Below the pieces are notes generated by a model. That model had not been told where the DNA came from. It worked only from the letters and a program-made list of their open reading frames with translations, and did no database searches. From NCBI GenBank assembly GCA_020850695.1, contig JADZEF010000086.1, positions 24,649 through 88,648 of the forward strand: a DNA stretch of 64,000 bases. Reading direction: 5' to 3'. Below are positions 6,996 through 16,371 of this stretch, one piece after another; position 1 is the first letter of the stretch; every line of letters starts with the position of its first letter. Source of the stretch: Planctomycetaceae bacterium. GTDB lineage: Bacteria > Planctomycetota > Planctomycetia > Planctomycetales > Planctomycetaceae. The position numbers and the translations under genes were made by a program.

Positions 6996-9896
6996 ATGCG
7001 TTCGGAACCAACGACTCGGCCCTCTCGAGTGGAGCGGCGTCGACTTCTTCTGCGGCCGCTCTGCGTGGCGCTGCTGCTGACGGGAGTCGCCCGCGGCGAG
7101 GACTCGTACTACGCGGTTTCTCTCTCGAAACTGAAAATCACAGAAGGGGAACTCCCTGAGCAAACCTACCGAGACATGCTCGGGAACTTCGCGAGTCAGT
7201 GGCACCACTCGTTTGCGGTGCTCGACGGGGAAGGCGAAGCGTATCTCGACGTCGGATCATCTCAGTTCGAGCGTCCGACGGGGACCGTCCAGAGGAGTTC
7301 CGATCGGCACAAGCCCCGTCTACTGACCACCGACAGCGAGGGGAAGAAGCTGACCATCGACATTCCGGTGCTTGCGATCCGGGTTCCCCATCAGAACGAG
7401 GTCTCCGGTCAGTTGTACTTCGCCCGGAACAGCGCCAAGGACGAAGTCCACCGCGTGAAGTTCACGCTGCCTGCCGACAGGGCCAAAGCCGAGTCGCGCG
7501 ACGCGTTCCTCGCGGCAAAGATCTTCTATTGCGAGAAACGGTCAAGCCAGAACACGCCGGGCGCGGCGTGGTTCCGCGCGCAGGCACTCGAAGCCCGCCG
7601 CATTCTGGAGAAGCGGGGACGCGTCGATGACGTTCTGGCGACTCCCGCGCCCGAACGCCCGGAAGGCCGGTCAAGCGCGGAGACGGAGTTCGATGTCTTT
7701 TCCGGCGGACGCGCGATCAGCGAGAACCTGCAACTCGACCGCCTGCTCCGTCCCACGAAGCCGGGCGAGGCCGACCAGCCGATCGAAGAGATCGAAGGCA
7801 TTTCGGTCAAGGAGATGGACTGGAAGCCGCTGGTCAAAGATATCAATCCGAAGCTCGACCCCCTCGCCAGCGTCATTCCCGCCGACCAGCACGCGGTCTT
7901 CTTCCCGACGTTTTCCGCCTTCGCCCGGATTCTCGACGAGACCGAGAAAGCGGGATTGCCGGTCGCCCGGATGCTCCAGCAGGATCCGGCGGTCCGTGAA
8001 CGCTACGAGAAGCAGATCTGTCTCGAACTCGACGGCGTGGCCCGTGCGGCGGGGGATAGGTTTATCGCGAGCATCGCCCTCACCGGCGGCGACCCGTACC
8101 TCCTGACGGGGACTGACGTCGCAATCCTTATGGAAGCGAAGTCCGTCGACACCCTCACGACCGCCATCACCGCACGGCACGTCCTTGCGGCGAACACCTT
8201 CGCGGGGTGTGAGCAGGTGAAGGGAACCGTCGCCGGCGTGGCCTACACCGGCGTGATCACTCCTGACCGCAGCATCTGCTCTTACCTGGCGACACTCGAT
8301 CGGACCGTCGTCGTCACCAACTCGCTCGTGCAACTCGAACGTCTGGCAAACGCGGCGAACGGCAGCGAGCCGAGTCTTGCGTCACTCGCCGAGTACCGGT
8401 TCTTCCGGCACCGCTATCCGCGCGACAACGGCGACGAGACGGGTTTCCTGATGATCAGCGACGCGACTCTGCGCCGCTGGTGCGGTCCGAAATGGCGGAT
8501 CGCAACTGCACGTCGCGTCCGCGCGGCCGGCATCCAGATGCAGCACCAGGCGACGCATCTTGAAGAACTCGCGACCGGAATGGCCAAGCCGCAGAAGCTG
8601 TCGACGAACCTTTACGTCCCCAACCTCGGGACGCTTGAATTGACGAACGAGGGAGTGACGTCATCGACGTATGGAACACTCGCCTTTCAGACGCCGATCA
8701 GCGAACTCGACCTGACGAAAGTGACGAAGGACGAAAAGGAGGCCTACGTGCGGTGGCGGGAGGGCTACCAGCGGAACTGGCGGCAGTTCTTCGACCCCAT
8801 CGGCCTGAGCTCCTCACTGAAGGACACGACCGCAACGGCCGACCTCACCGTGATGCCGCTGATCGCGTCCAGCGAATACCAGCATTTCATTGGTGTGGTG
8901 GGGAAGTCGAAGCTCACCCCGACCTCAGCCGACCCGCACGCGGGAACGTTGTTCCACTGGGCGATGGCCTTCGATCCGAAGTCGCAGCCCGTGCAGCAGG
9001 CGGGGAATGCGGCTCAGTCCTTCGTCGCGGGGCTGACCGGCGGGCCCTTCTCGTGGATGGGGGAGTCGATCGCTCTGTACGGCGACATGGACCCGTTCTG
9101 GCAGGACCTCGCCAAGGCCGAGAACACCGACGACTTCATGAGGAAGGAGTTCTACCGGCTGCCGATGGCACTGAGGGCCGAAGTGGCCGACTCGGCCCGG
9201 CTGGTGGTGTTTCTCGGCATTGTCCGGAAGACGATCGAAGGTGCGGCGCCGGACCTGACGAACTGGGAGACGCTCAAGCACAATGAGCGTTCGTACGTGA
9301 AGGTCAGCCCGCGAAACCCCGAGATGCTGGGGGGCGTTCCAAACCGGATCGCGCTTTACTACGCGGCCACTCCGAAGTCGCTGGTCGTGTCGCTCAATGA
9401 AGACGTGGTGAAGCGCGCGATGGACCGCGAAGCGAAGGGCGGAAAGGACGGGAAACCGGACGAGAAGCCGCAACAGGAGGACGACTCGGCGAAGGGGAAG
9501 CCGTGGCTGGGAACGGCCCTCGGGCTGCAGATCGATCGCAGCGGGTTCGACCTGCTGTCCAAGGTCGCCGATCGTTCCGCGCAGGAGCAGCTTCAGTTGC
9601 GGTCGTGGCAGGCGATCCCGATTCTCAACGAGTGGAAGCGGCTCTTCCCGAAACAGGACCCGGTGGCCCTGCACGCCCGGTTCTGGCAGGTGACGCTCGT
9701 GTGCCCCGGCGGAGGCCGCTACGTCTGGAATGAAAAGGACCGCACGATGGAATCAACGGTCCTCGGCCACCCCGGCCGCCCGAAGTCCGACGCGACGGTG
9801 CCCGACTTGCTCCAATCAATCCGCGGAGCGAATTTCGGACTGACGTTCGAGAATCAGGGACTGCGGGCGCGTGTTGAGGTCGAGCGCAAGCCGTGA
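6996..9896 (+). CDS. Large secreted protein of unknown function
   Basis: 966 residues from ATG 6996 (GGAGTGGATC upstream). The N-terminus RRRLLLRPLCVALLLTGVARG looks like a signal peptide, followed by DSYYAVSLSKLKI. No catalytic motif was recognised. The protein is long, hydrophilic and repeatedly refers to alpha/beta patches (VIPADQHAVFFPTFSAFARI; LTGTDVAILMEAKS), and has a charged Lys/Asp/Glu-rich linker near residues 815-840. It stands alone, upstream of a hairpin and convergent with thiG. I do not recognise the family; lipid- or surface-associated planctomycete proteins of this size are common. Coding status is supported by length, start context and consistent codon use. Confidence 0.75.
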   Translation: MRSEPTTRPSRVERRRLLLRPLCVALLLTGVARGEDSYYAVSLSKLKITEGELPEQTYRDMLGNFASQWHHSFAVLDGEGEAYLDVGSSQFERPTGTVQRSSDRHKPRLLTTDSEGKKLTIDIPVLAIRVPHQNEVSGQLYFARNSAKDEVHRVKFTLPADRAKAESRDAFLAAKIFYCEKRSSQNTPGAAWFRAQALEARRILEKRGRVDDVLATPAPERPEGRSSAETEFDVFSGGRAISENLQLDRLLRPTKPGEADQPIEEIEGISVKEMDWKPLVKDINPKLDPLASVIPADQHAVFFPTFSAFARILDETEKAGLPVARMLQQDPAVRERYEKQICLELDGVARAAGDRFIASIALTGGDPYLLTGTDVAILMEAKSVDTLTTAITARHVLAANTFAGCEQVKGTVAGVAYTGVITPDRSICSYLATLDRTVVVTNSLVQLERLANAANGSEPSLASLAEYRFFRHRYPRDNGDETGFLMISDATLRRWCGPKWRIATARRVRAAGIQMQHQATHLEELATGMAKPQKLSTNLYVPNLGTLELTNEGVTSSTYGTLAFQTPISELDLTKVTKDEKEAYVRWREGYQRNWRQFFDPIGLSSSLKDTTATADLTVMPLIASSEYQHFIGVVGKSKLTPTSADPHAGTLFHWAMAFDPKSQPVQQAGNAAQSFVAGLTGGPFSWMGESIALYGDMDPFWQDLAKAENTDDFMRKEFYRLPMALRAEVADSARLVVFLGIVRKTIEGAAPDLTNWETLKHNERSYVKVSPRNPEMLGGVPNRIALYYAATPKSLVVSLNEDVVKRAMDREAKGGKDGKPDEKPQQEDDSAKGKPWLGTALGLQIDRSGFDLLSKVADRSAQEQLQLRSWQAIPILNEWKRLFPKQDPVALHARFWQVTLVCPGGGRYVWNEKDRTMESTVLGHPGRPKSDATVPDLLQSIRGANFGLTFENQGLRARVEVERKP

Positions 9897-9908
9897 AAGC
9901 GACCGCTC

Positions 9909-9942
9909 GCACCCAGGCTGCGGGCTTCAGCAGCCTGGGTGC
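9909..9942 (+). terminator. Hairpin after large secreted-protein gene
   Basis: Perfect 11-bp stem GCACCCAGGCT / AGCCTGGGTGC with a 12-base loop, 12 bases after the stop at 9896. A second hairpin with similar text (CACCCAGGGT / ACCTTGGGTG) occurs at 10017-10048, on the thiG side of the gap. The two may act as terminators for the two convergent genes; no T-run is present. The shared CACCCAGG text is also found in the inverted repeat at 44.8-45.1 kb. Confidence 0.5.
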
Positions 9943-10016
9943 CGGAGCAATGAGGGCGTGGTCATGAGTTGACCAAGCGAGAGTAGTGAAGCAGCGAATG
10001 GCGCACTTTGATTCGG

Positions 10017-10048
10017 CACCCAGGGTGCTCCGAGCCGCACCTTGGGTG
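10017..10048 (-). repeat. Second CACCCAGG hairpin near thiG 3' end
   Basis: Ten-base arms CACCCAGGGT and ACCTTGGGTG (one mismatch) around a 12-base loop, 20 bases beyond the thiG stop. It may terminate thiG transcription, or be half of a larger inverted element with the hairpin at 9909-9942. Confidence 0.45.
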
Positions 10049-10067
10049 TAGCACATCGCATTCGCCT

Positions 10068-10907
10068 TTAGCTCCGCGCCGAGGGCGAAATCACACCCGC
10101 ATCGGGGCTCGACGCCGTCGCATAGAGCTTCTTCGGAATTCGCCCCGCCAGGTACGCCAGCCGGCCCGATGTGCAGGCCTGCCGCATCGCCACGGCCATC
10201 GTCAGTGGGTCGCGGGCTCCAGCAATTCCGGTGTTGAGCAGCACGCCGTCGCAGCCGAGCTCCATTGCAAAGGAGACATCGCTCGCCGTTCCCACCCCCG
10301 CATCAATGATCACCGGGTAATCCGCATCCCCCTCTTTCAGGTATTCGAGGCAGATGCGGATGTTGTTGGGGTTGAGCACTCCCTGTCCGCTGCCGATGGG
10401 GCTGCCGGCCGGCATGACCGACGTCGCCCCCGCATCCTTCAGCCGGCGGGCGGTCATCGGATCGTCCGTCGTGTAGCACAGCACCTGGAAGCCGTCGGCC
10501 ACGAGTTGCTTCGTCGCCTCGAGCGTGGCGACAGGGTCGGGAAGCAACGTCTTCTTGTCCCCCAGCACTTCGAGCTTCACCCAGTCGGCCCCGGGGTTCT
10601 CAAGACCCGAGAGGATCTCCCGGCCCAGCCGCGCCACCCGCACCGCATCCTCGGCGGTGAAGCATCCGGCGGTATTGGGCAGGATCGTGTACCGCGAGAG
10701 ATCGATGTACTCCAGGATGTTCCGGCCCTGGGCGTCGATCAGTCGTTCGCGGCGGACGGCCACGGTAATGACTTCCGACCCGCTCGCCTCGAGGCACTCG
10801 CGCATCAGTTCGAACGTCGTGTACTTCCCCGTCCCGACGATCAGCCGCGAGGTGAGCTTGTGCGTGCCGAGAACGAGTGGCTTGTCGGGAGAAGCAAATT
10901 CCGCCAT
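10068..10907 (-). CDS. thiG: Thiazole synthase ThiG
   Basis: 279 residues. ThiG makes the thiazole phosphate ring of thiamine from 1-deoxy-D-xylulose 5-phosphate, dehydroglycine and ThiS-thiocarboxylate in the cytoplasm. The sequence is a full (beta/alpha)8 Thi[11 protein letters not shown] at the N-terminus, [24 protein letters not shown] with the Schiff-base lysine, [12 protein letters not shown] for phosphate binding, and [13 protein letters not shown] plus LLNTGIAGA near the C-terminus. No thiS or other thi gene is adjacent, and no TPP riboswitch was found in the 333-base leader. Start ATG 10907 fits the family's N-terminus. Confidence 0.96.
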   Translation of the reverse strand: MAEFASPDKPLVLGTHKLTSRLIVGTGKYTTFELMRECLEASGSEVITVAVRRERLIDAQGRNILEYIDLSRYTILPNTAGCFTAEDAVRVARLGREILSGLENPGADWVKLEVLGDKKTLLPDPVATLEATKQLVADGFQVLCYTTDDPMTARRLKDAGATSVMPAGSPIGSGQGVLNPNNIRICLEYLKEGDADYPVIIDAGVGTASDVSFAMELGCDGVLLNTGIAGARDPLTMAVAMRQACTSGRLAYLAGRIPKKLYATASSPDAGVISPSARS

Positions 10908-11030
10908 CGGGGCAAGGCCTTGGGCGCTGAGGAGCGAAGCAGCAAGTGGAGAACCACAACCGCGAATTATGGGTCCACGGGGACTCGCCGAAAAGGGTGG
11001 CGACCGGAGTCGGAGGGATCAGAGGGGATT

Positions 11031-11086
11031 CTTCCGTTGGAGGCTGTGCGTCTGGTCAAGGATCGCGGCTCCTGTCATCTCGCAAG
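11031..11086. repeat. Dispersed 56-bp repeat, copy B
   Basis: Gap-free match to 6420-6475, about 40 of 56 bases identical; best conserved part is TGCGTCTG...GGATC.CGGCTCCTG. It lies in the 333-base gap between thiG and sucC. A possible -10 box TATGAT occurs further on at 11201-11206, 35 bases before sucC, without a good -35 match. Confidence 0.55.
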
Positions 11087-11240
11087 AATGCAAGGGGGCT
11101 TGAATTCGTCTGTCGCTCAATGTCGCACCAAATGCGTTTCGGTGGTGCGTCTTGAGGCTTGGGCGCGGGACCCTTGCTGGATTGTCGTTTCGACGACCGA
11201 TATGATCGGGCTCGAACTGAGCACGACCACGAGGAACCGC

Positions 11241-12428
11241 ATGAAGATCCACGAGTATCAGGCCAAGCAGTTGTTTGCGGCGGCGGGCGTCGCCGTGCCG
11301 AAGGGGATTGTCGCGAAGACGCCGGACGAGGCGGCCGCGGCCTTCACCGAGCTTGGCGGCCCGCTCGCGGTGGTGAAGTCGCAGATCCATGCGGGGGGGC
11401 GCGGCAAGGGACGGTTCAAGGAACATCCCGAGCAGGCGGGCGTCGTGCTGGTGCGGTCGGCCGACGAGGCGAAGGCCAACGCGGCCCGGATGCTGGGGAA
11501 GACCCTCGTCACGATCCAGTCGGGCGAGGAAGGGAAGACAGTCAACACACTGCTCGTCGAGCAGGGACTCAACATCGCACGCGAGCTGTATCTCGGCGTC
11601 GTGGTCGATCGCGAAGCGGGCGGTCCGATCCTCATCATGTCGTCCGAAGGGGGCATGAACATCGAGGAAGTGGCCGAGAAGCATCCCGAGAAGATTCTGC
11701 ACGAAGCGTTCGACCCGGCCGCCGGTCTCCAGCCGTTCCAGGCCCGCAAGATGGCCTTTGAGCTGGGACTCGAAGGAGAAGCCCTGAAGAGTGCGGCGAA
11801 GTTCCTGCCGGCGGTCTGCAAGTTCTTCGTCGACAACGACTGCAGCATGACCGAGATCAACCCGCTCGTCGTCACGAAGGAAGGGGCACTCATCGCTCTC
11901 GACGGCAAGGTGACGTTCGACGACAACGCCTTGTTCCGCCACAAGAACTTCGAGCCGCTCCGCGACCTGAACGAGGAAGAGCCGGCCGAAGTGCGGGCGT
12001 CGAACACCGGGCTCAGCTATGTGAAGCTGGACGGCAACATCGGCTGCCTGGTCAACGGGGCCGGGCTGGCGATGAGCACGATGGACCTCATCAAGTATCA
12101 CGGGGGCGAGCCGGCGAACTTCCTCGACGTCGGCGGCGGTGCGAACGTCGATCAGGTGACCGAGGCGTTCCGCATCATCCTCGCCGATCCGAACGTGAAG
12201 GCGGTACTGGTCAACATCTTCGGCGGCATTATGAAGTGCGACACCATCGTCACCGCACTGCTTGAGGCGTACGAGAAGGTCGGCTTCCACGTCCCGCTGG
12301 TGGTGCGGCTGGAAGGGACCAATGTGAAGATCGCCCGCGAGATGCTGGCCAACAGCGGCCGAAACATCATCGCGGCGAACGACCTGACCGATGCGGCGAA
12401 GAAGGTGGTGGCGACCTTGAAGGCATGA
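11241..12428 (+). CDS. sucC: Succinate-CoA ligase (ADP-forming) beta subunit
   Basis: 395 residues from ATG 11241 (ACGAGGAACCGC upstream). With SucD it interconverts succinyl-CoA and succinate with ATP formation in the TCA cycle. The ATP-grasp fold is clear: [17 protein letters not shown] at the start, [28 protein letters not shown] segment here as [15 protein letters not shown], and the CoA-ligase part [33 protein letters not shown]. Length matches the family. sucD is the partner, but instead of following directly it starts 602 bases later, after an inverted repeat that carries a four-helix-bundle gene. Confidence 0.97.
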   Translation: MKIHEYQAKQLFAAAGVAVPKGIVAKTPDEAAAAFTELGGPLAVVKSQIHAGGRGKGRFKEHPEQAGVVLVRSADEAKANAARMLGKTLVTIQSGEEGKTVNTLLVEQGLNIARELYLGVVVDREAGGPILIMSSEGGMNIEEVAEKHPEKILHEAFDPAAGLQPFQARKMAFELGLEGEALKSAAKFLPAVCKFFVDNDCSMTEINPLVVTKEGALIALDGKVTFDDNALFRHKNFEPLRDLNEEEPAEVRASNTGLSYVKLDGNIGCLVNGAGLAMSTMDLIKYHGGEPANFLDVGGGANVDQVTEAFRIILADPNVKAVLVNIFGGIMKCDTIVTALLEAYEKVGFHVPLVVRLEGTNVKIAREMLANSGRNIIAANDLTDAAKKVVATLKA

Positions 12429-12432
12429 AGCC

Positions 12433-13019
12433 GGAGTGCGAAGAGTTTGAAAGGTGCGAAGAGTGTGAAGAGCTGGAACGCTCTCGCGTTGTCGGGAGCG
12501 GGTTGAATTGAGCTCAGTCATCAGGTTCATAGATCGAGGCTCGCGTCGATCCATGAGAAACTCTTCCGCGGAATCGTACTTCGCGCCCCTTGCACGATCG
12601 TTCGAGCAACTGTGGATCTGGCAGCAATCGCGAGAGATGGTTCGCGAGGTCTATCGCGATTTCAGCGACGAAGGGCCGGCTGCTCGAGACTTCGGATTCA
12701 GAAAGCAGGTTCAATGTGCTGCCGTCTCGATCATGAACAACATCGCGGAAGGTTTTGAACGCGACAGCGATGCTGACTTCGCACGATTCTTATCCATTGC
12801 CAAAGCGTCATCCGGCGAAGTCCGAAGCATGTACTACGTCGCAGAAGATCTTCACTATGTCACACCGGACATCGCCGCGGAGCGGCGAGGAAAGCTACGA
12901 CAAATCTCCGCCGGAATCACTTCGTTCCGGGCACGCTTGATACCTCAGCAGGCGGAATGATCCAGATCATCGGCGTCCTGCTCTTCGCACTCTTTACACT
13001 CTTCAAACTCTTCGCACCC
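12433..13019. mobile_element. Inverted-repeat unit with four-helix-bundle gene, inserted between sucC and sucD
   Basis: Left arm 12436-12475 and right arm 12981-13018 are imperfect inverted copies. They share the exact 16-mer GTGCGAAGAGTTTGAA, and each arm is built from repeated GTGCGAAGAG/GTGTGAAGAG words. Between them lies one four-helix-bundle gene. The unit fills nearly the whole sucC-sucD gap, beginning 5 bases after the sucC stop and ending 11 bases before the sucD start. The arrangement suggests a small mobile unit, but no transposase or target duplication is seen, so mobility is inferred. Confidence 0.5.
12553..12960 (+). CDS. Four-helix-bundle protein (23S rRNA intervening-sequence / S23-like family)
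   Basis: 135 residues from ATG 12553; an in-frame TTG at 12508 would add 15 residues that do not look like the family. The sequence follows the TIGR02436-type pattern: [22 protein letters not shown] in helix 1, the conserved [21 protein letters not shown] (broken here into helix 2), [22 protein letters not shown] in helix 3, and a final helix with LRQISAGI. Family members were first noticed inside 23S rRNA intervening sequences and are structural relatives of the Avd accessory protein of diversity-generating retroelements; they bind nucleic acid. No reverse transcriptase or rRNA gene is nearby. Function here is unknown. Confidence 0.88.
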   Translation: MRNSSAESYFAPLARSFEQLWIWQQSREMVREVYRDFSDEGPAARDFGFRKQVQCAAVSIMNNIAEGFERDSDADFARFLSIAKASSGEVRSMYYVAEDLHYVTPDIAAERRGKLRQISAGITSFRARLIPQQAE

Positions 13020-13030
13020 TGCCTGCCCCT

Positions 13031-13936
13031 ATGAGCATCCTCGTCGACAAGAACACCCGCATCATCTGTCAGGGCATCACCGGCAAGGTCGGGTTGTTCC
13101 ACAGCCAGCAGTGCCGCGCCTACGCGAAGGAATTCCGCCCGAACGAGAACGTCTTCGTCGGGGGCTGCACGCCGGGGAAGGGGGGGACCGAGGTCGACGG
13201 GTTCCCGGTGTTCAACACCGTGGAAGAGGCGGTGAAGAAGGCGGGGGCGAACTGCTCCCTGATCTTCGTGCCGCCGCCGGCGTGTGCGGACGCCATCATG
13301 GAAGCGGCCGATGCGGGGATCGACTTGATCGTCGCCATTACCGAGGGAACACCCGTCATCGACATGGTGCGGGCGGCCAATTACCTCAAGGGAAAGAAGA
13401 GCCGGCTGATCGGCCCGAACTGCCCCGGCATCATCACGCCGGGCGTCGCCAAGATCGGCATCATGCCGGGGTACATTCACAAGCCGGGCTCGGTGGGGCT
13501 CATCAGCAAGTCGGGAACGTTGACCTACGAAGCGGCCTGGCAGTTGGGGAACCTGGGCTTGGGGCAGTCGACCGCCATCGGCATCGGCGGAGATCCGATC
13601 ATCGGCACGACGTTCATCGACCTGCTCCGGATGTTCGAGGAAGACCCCGGCACCGAAGCGATCCTCATGATCGGCGAGATCGGCGGCAACCTCGAGATCC
13701 AGGCGGCCGAGTACATCAAGCAGCATGTGAAGAAGCCTGTCGCGGGGTTCATTGCAGGGCAGACGGCCCCTCCGGGCAAGCGGATGGGGCATGCCGGGGC
13801 CATTATTTCGGGTGGGAAGGGAACCGCTGCGGAGAAGATCGCCGCGTTGGAAGCGGCCGGTGTCGTCGTGGCGAAGAGCCCCGCCGAAATGGGGGCCGCG
13901 ATGAAGACCGCCATCGAGCGTCGCAACAAGAAGTGA
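13031..13936 (+). CDS. sucD: Succinate-CoA ligase alpha subunit
   Basis: 301 residues. SucD binds CoA and carries the active-site histidine that is transiently phosphorylated. Visible are the CoA-binding Rossmann start [19 protein letters not shown], the conserved [11 protein letters not shown], the [11 protein letters not shown] loop, [10 protein letters not shown], and the phosphohistidine segment [11 protein letters not shown] near residue 250. Length is normal. Start ATG 13031 follows the right arm of the inverted repeat by 11 bases; no good Shine-Dalgarno is seen, so translation may depend on sequence contributed by the repeat. The next gene follows after 6 bases. Confidence 0.97.
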   Translation: MSILVDKNTRIICQGITGKVGLFHSQQCRAYAKEFRPNENVFVGGCTPGKGGTEVDGFPVFNTVEEAVKKAGANCSLIFVPPPACADAIMEAADAGIDLIVAITEGTPVIDMVRAANYLKGKKSRLIGPNCPGIITPGVAKIGIMPGYIHKPGSVGLISKSGTLTYEAAWQLGNLGLGQSTAIGIGGDPIIGTTFIDLLRMFEEDPGTEAILMIGEIGGNLEIQAAEYIKQHVKKPVAGFIAGQTAPPGKRMGHAGAIISGGKGTAAEKIAALEAAGVVVAKSPAEMGAAMKTAIERRNKK

Positions 13937-13942
13937 GCTGCC

Positions 13943-14734
13943 GTGGAGCAGATTCCGGTCGAAGCGGTGTGGATCGGCGGGGGTCTTGTGGTACTGGCGG
14001 GGTTGTTCTACCTCGGCATCCCGCTGCTCATCTTTCAGAACACGCAGTTCGAGGCCGATCCCAAGATCGTCCCGTTCGACGTGAACACCCAGAAGTGGCC
14101 GAAGCCGATCGAGCGGCTGTTCAACACCGCCCGCGAGGCGCTCGACGAGATGGGGTTCGAGATGATGGAGGGGATCAAGCTCCCCTCCGCGGCGCCGAAC
14201 GTCCGGACGGTGGCGATCCTGTTCCTCAACCGCGAGTCGCGCGACTACGCGATGGCGACCGCCATGCATGCCGTGCCGTTCGAGCCGGGAGGGCTTCAGA
14301 CCCTCTATGTCGAGTTCACCTGCCGCTTCCGGAACAAGGTGGTCGTCAACACGAACAACTCGCACCAGTTGAGCGGGCTGCCGTCGCGCGAGCATGTCGT
14401 CTCGAACTGGCTGCCGAGCGTCACCGACCCGGCCGATCTGTACGAGATTCATCTCCGGATTGCGGACGACGTCCAGAGCCGGTCGCAGAAGATCCTGCGC
14501 CACGAGGCGGAATTCGGCGGCGACATGCAGGCCTATGTGCAGGCCGCGATTACCGAGTCGTTCGAGGATGCGGCTCAGGCCGGCTGGCTGTACCTGACGT
14601 CCGACGGGCGGTACTTCAAGCCGACGCTCAAGGGGGCGTACCTCATGACCTGGGGCGAACTCTGGCCGATGAAGATGTTCCGCAAAGGGAAGCGGAACAA
14701 GATCGAGCGCGAGGTGCTGGCGCGTTATGGATGA
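13943..14734 (+). CDS. Membrane-anchored protein of unknown function
   Basis: 263 residues from GTG 13943, 6 bases after sucD and so probably co-transcribed. One membrane segment at residues about 9-32 (WIGGGLVVLAGLFYLGIPLLIF) is followed by a soluble domain of 230 residues with no recognised motif. The soluble part has features of a compact alpha/beta domain (VRTVAILFLNRESRDYAMATAM; LQTLYVEFTCRF). It ends in a basic tail (FRKGKRNKIEREVLARYG). The N-terminus is most likely outside and the domain cytoplasmic or the reverse; I cannot tell. No known function. Confidence 0.8.
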   Translation: MEQIPVEAVWIGGGLVVLAGLFYLGIPLLIFQNTQFEADPKIVPFDVNTQKWPKPIERLFNTAREALDEMGFEMMEGIKLPSAAPNVRTVAILFLNRESRDYAMATAMHAVPFEPGGLQTLYVEFTCRFRNKVVVNTNNSHQLSGLPSREHVVSNWLPSVTDPADLYEIHLRIADDVQSRSQKILRHEAEFGGDMQAYVQAAITESFEDAAQAGWLYLTSDGRYFKPTLKGAYLMTWGELWPMKMFRKGKRNKIEREVLARYG

Positions 14735-14789
14735 CGCCGCTATGATCGGGGAGAAGGTCGCGCTTCCGAAAGAAATGGGGAACCCTGCC

Positions 14790-15584
14790 ATGCCGTCGCC
14801 GTTTCCAGGAATGGACCCGTATCTCGAAAATCCGGCGACCTGGCCGAATCTGCATCTGAACCTGATCGCTGGCATTCAACGTCGACTGACGCGAGATCTT
14901 CGCCCGCGGTATTTCGCCCGAGCGGAAGAGAGGGTCTACATTTCGGACGAAGACGATCCCGGACGCCCGGTGATCGTCCCGGACGTCCGGATCATCGCGA
15001 AGCAGGATGATTCGGCCGCGATCTGGAATCGGCCCGAGGGCTCGGTGGCGACGATCGAGCCGGTCGTCATGACGACTTTAATCGAGGACGAGATCCACGA
15101 ACCGCGCGTCGAGGTGATCGATGCGAAGACGAAGAGCGTCGTGACGGTCATCGAGGTGCTGAGCCCCACGAACAAGATCGCGGGTTCGCGCGGGCAGGAG
15201 AGCTTTCGGAAAAAGCGGTCGGAGGTGATGGGGTCGAGCTCGCACTGGGTCGAGATCGATCTGCTGCGAAGCGGCTTGCGGTTGGTCGCCGGGGAAATCC
15301 TGCCGCGGGGCGACTATTTCGTCCACGTGTCGCGGGTCGATCGCCGTCCCAAGGGGCTGGTGTGGCCGATCCGTCTGCATCAACCGCTCCCCGTCGTCGA
15401 CATCCCGCTGCTGCCGGGCGACGACGACTACCGTCTTGACCTTCAGCAGATTCTGAACGCGGCATACGACGATTCCGGCTACGATCTCGAGACCGACTAC
15501 ACGGTCGATCCACCGCCCCCGCTGACGGCCGAGCAAGCCGAATGGATCGACCGGCACCTGCGGTCGCAGGGCCTGCGGAAGTGA
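14790..15584 (+). CDS. DUF4058 family protein
   Basis: 264 residues from ATG 14790. Upstream in-frame ATGs (14727, 14742, 14775) exist, but the family begins MPSPFPGMDPYLE as seen here, and TGGGGAA stands before it. Conserved features: MPSPFPGMDPYLENPATW, then a PD-(D/E)XK-like order of acidic and lysine residues (VIVPDVRII ... RVEVIDAKTKSVVTVIEVLSPTNK). The C-terminus holds LPVVDIPLLPGDDDYRLDLQ. Function of DUF4058 is unknown; the family is common in planctomycetes and cyanobacteria, often in several copies. A second copy is at 50500-51348. Confidence 0.88.
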   Translation: MPSPFPGMDPYLENPATWPNLHLNLIAGIQRRLTRDLRPRYFARAEERVYISDEDDPGRPVIVPDVRIIAKQDDSAAIWNRPEGSVATIEPVVMTTLIEDEIHEPRVEVIDAKTKSVVTVIEVLSPTNKIAGSRGQESFRKKRSEVMGSSSHWVEIDLLRSGLRLVAGEILPRGDYFVHVSRVDRRPKGLVWPIRLHQPLPVVDIPLLPGDDDYRLDLQQILNAAYDDSGYDLETDYTVDPPPPLTAEQAEWIDRHLRSQGLRK

Positions 15585-15620
15585 TCTCCGCCCCGGGGGG
15601 GACGAGAAACAGAGGACGCG

Positions 15621-16346
15621 ATGGATTCCGTGCGAGACCAATCGATCGTCGTTGTCGGGGCATCGAGCGGCATGGGACGGGCCTCGGCGGCTCGGCTGGC
15701 CCGCGACGGGCATCGCGTGCTCGCGGTGGCCCGCCGGGCTGAACGGCTTGAGGAACTGCGGGAAGATCTCTGGAAGGACGGGCAGACCCTCGCGACATGC
15801 GCTGCCGACGCGACGCAAGTCGCGGAGGTCGATCGCGTGATCGCCACGGCGGTCGAACAATTCGGGCGGATCGACGCACTCGTCTATGCGACCGGCACCA
15901 ACATTCCCTCCCGGTCTCTCGAAGTCCTCTCCGCCGAGGATTGGGAACTGCTGCTGCGCACGAACCTGACGGGCGCGTTCCTCTGCACGAAGGCAGTGCT
16001 CCCCGTCATGCGACGGCAGCAGTCGGGACTCATCGTCTACCTCTCGACCGGAGCGGTGCAGTACCCGGATGTGTCGGGCGTCGCCTACCAGGCGAGCAAA
16101 CACGGCCTCAACGGGTTGTCATATGGGACGCGGGTCGAAGAGAAAAAGAACGGCATCCGCACGACAATCCTGTACCCCGGGCTGTGCGACACCGAGATCC
16201 TCTTGAAGCGTCCCGTTCCGACGCCGAAGGAGGTCGTTGAGCGGGCACTTCGGCCCGAGGACGTGGCGGACGTCGTGGCCTTTCTCTGCACGATGGATCC
16301 GCGCTGCCATGTCCCCGAAATGCAGTTGTTCCCGGCGTTTGTCTGA
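15621..16346 (+). CDS. Short-chain dehydrogenase/reductase (SDR)
   Basis: 241 residues. Classical SDR: NAD(P)-binding VVVGASSGMGRASAARLA at the N-terminus, the LVYATG variant of NNAG, catalytic Ser in IVYLSTGAVQYP, and the YQASK active-site pair (Tyr and Lys) near residue 154. ILYPGLCDTE follows as the usual PG motif. Substrate cannot be inferred. It is 36 bases after the DUF4058 gene on the same strand. The end is convergent with the DUF2314 gene, only 25 bases apart. Confidence 0.92.
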   Translation: MDSVRDQSIVVVGASSGMGRASAARLARDGHRVLAVARRAERLEELREDLWKDGQTLATCAADATQVAEVDRVIATAVEQFGRIDALVYATGTNIPSRSLEVLSAEDWELLLRTNLTGAFLCTKAVLPVMRRQQSGLIVYLSTGAVQYPDVSGVAYQASKHGLNGLSYGTRVEEKKNGIRTTILYPGLCDTEILLKRPVPTPKEVVERALRPEDVADVVAFLCTMDPRCHVPEMQLFPAFV

Positions 16347-16371
16347 CCGACCGGGCGGCGCGCGGGCGCGA

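Noticed and set aside
10008..11240. Long N-terminal extension of sucC through the thiG region
   Set aside because: The frame is open only because it is antisense to thiG; SucC starts at [11 protein letters not shown] (11241).
10908..11240. TPP riboswitch upstream of thiG
   Set aside because: The conserved CTGAGA and ACCTGATC segments were not found on the minus strand of the leader.
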